A stretch of DNA of 64,000 nt from Spirochaetia bacterium UBA5763 (lineage in GTDB: Bacteria; Spirochaetota; UBA4802; UBA5550): positions 131,238 to 195,237 of the forward strand of contig DIEX01000015.1 of assembly GCA_002418835.1 (NCBI GenBank), written 5' to 3'. The translations under genes were made by a program, and so were the position numbers. The notes beneath the pieces are model-generated. The model had not been told where the DNA came from and made no database searches. It saw only the letters and a program-made list of their open reading frames with translations. Shown here in pieces: positions 63,367-64,000 of the stretch; within the stretch, counting starts at the first letter, position 1; each line of letters starts with the position of its first letter.

Positions 63367-63661
63367 TGTGCAGTAAAGTAGTCGGTATAATTACACGTTC
63401 AACCATAACACATTATTTGACAAGACGTTATCTTGAGCATGCGCAAAAGAGTGTTTACGATTAAAATGCAGTATCCCATTTAGTTTTGATTTATATTAGT
63501 ATGATAGACTTACGGTTTATTGAAGCCAATGTGTTACCGATGTCTCCGGCATTCTTGCGGGTGTTAAAACATGAGCTACACTGTGTTTTCACTGTAGTTC
63601 GGATAATGATGTTCTTATTTAAAAATTAAAACTTTTCTATAATTGGTAAATCTTAAAGATC

Positions 63662-64000
63662 TCAGAAGTTTGTCGGAGCTTTATATCTCCCCCAGTATTT
63701 TAGATGAGTTAATGAAGTTAATGTCATGATTCTTTCTATAATACTAAATCGCATTAAAAAATGCATGATTCGGTATGAAGCAAAATAAAAAGGGACGGCT
63801 ATAGCAGATAATATGATTAATCTGAACAGTTCATTATTTATTAACGAAAAAGACGGGCCTGTAAGATAATGGGATATTAATAAAGCCATTGAAATTGAAA
63901 AAAGGTGAAAAAAAGCAGTTATAAATCCATGTGGAGTCTCAATTGCGTTTGTAGGGCAGATATTCATACAGTGCATGCAGCTTTCGCATTTCGAAGCCCA
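63662..64000 (-). CDS. 4Fe-4S ferredoxin-like membrane protein (5' part outside window)
   Basis: The frame is open to the window edge, so the start is not seen. Just inside the edge is a ferredoxin motif CESCMHCMNICPTNAI, spanning C-x2-C-x2-C-x3-CP. Two hydrophobic segments follow (AFFHLFSISMALLISHYL and LFRLIILSAIAVPFYFASYRI), then a short basic end. It is likely the C-terminal part of a larger membrane iron-sulfur protein of electron transfer type. Identification beyond this is not possible from the visible part. Confidence 0.65.
   Translation of the reverse strand, partial: WASKCESCMHCMNICPTNAIETPHGFITAFFHLFSISMALLISHYLTGPSFSLINNELFRLIILSAIAVPFYFASYRIMHFLMRFSIIERIMTLTSLTHLKYWGRYKAPTNF

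Overview
The window is a bacterial chromosomal segment of moderate to low G+C with dense genes on both strands. It carries no rRNA, no tRNA I could recognise and no phage or transposase gene. A V/A-type ATPase (subunits B and D), lipoproteins, a predicted outer-membrane barrel, four methyl-accepting chemotaxis proteins and two sensor-kinase systems suggest a Gram-negative, motile, chemotactic, probably anaerobic or facultative bacterium. A Spirochaetota-like lineage would fit, but nothing here proves the phylum.

Layout. 0-3 kb: end of the V-ATPase operon, a PilZ protein and a universal stress protein, then a hairpin element followed by a 21-bp satellite. 3-11 kb: a Bacteroidetes-type topoisomerase III, a large hybrid sensor kinase, and nadC/nadA for de novo NAD synthesis. 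11-18 kb: two paralogous FecR lipoproteins and two paralogous chemoreceptors, the second behind a candidate sigma-54 promoter with paired upstream dyads. 18-25 kb: a chromate transporter, then atoD-atoA-atoE for short-chain acyl-CoA and acid use, next to a NarL-type two-component system that may control it. 25-31.4 kb: a tight four-gene operon that is the most unusual part of the window. It encodes a DUF2207-type membrane protein ending in a 45-residue Ala-Cys-His-Ser repeat tail, a radical SAM/SPASM enzyme with a PqqD-like N-terminus, a coiled-coil zinc-ribbon protein and a small membrane zinc-ribbon protein. It looks like a maturation system acting on a membrane-anchored Cys/His tail.

31-46 kb: a YfbK-like von Willebrand lipoprotein, a second copy of the hairpin-plus-satellite arrangement, an MsrB-MsrA fusion lipoprotein, two more chemoreceptors, a cyclase/formamidase, an archaeal-type RNA ligase with its PIN-like partner, a phosphatase, an ankyrin-NodB deacetylase fusion and an outer-membrane protein. 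46-55 kb: tdh-kbl threonine catabolism, an HD phosphohydrolase, a TetR regulator with two matching palindromic operators around its gene and an alcohol dehydrogenase-thioesterase pair, and an acyl-CoA:carboxylate CoA-transferase. 52.6-64 kb is an accessory zone. It has gene remnants (VOC, dienelactone hydrolase, GyrI-like), a WG-repeat protein, an inactive-looking C39-like protein, a uracil-DNA glycosylase-like gene whose 3' end is a copied piece of a nearby gene, a RelE-type toxin-antitoxin pair and an edge-truncated ferredoxin-like membrane protein.

A family of short non-coding elements with roughly 24-bp terminal inverted repeats (TATAGC...TAATTAG) and GTCATTCC/GGAATGAC-like inner arms is scattered through the intergenic gaps.
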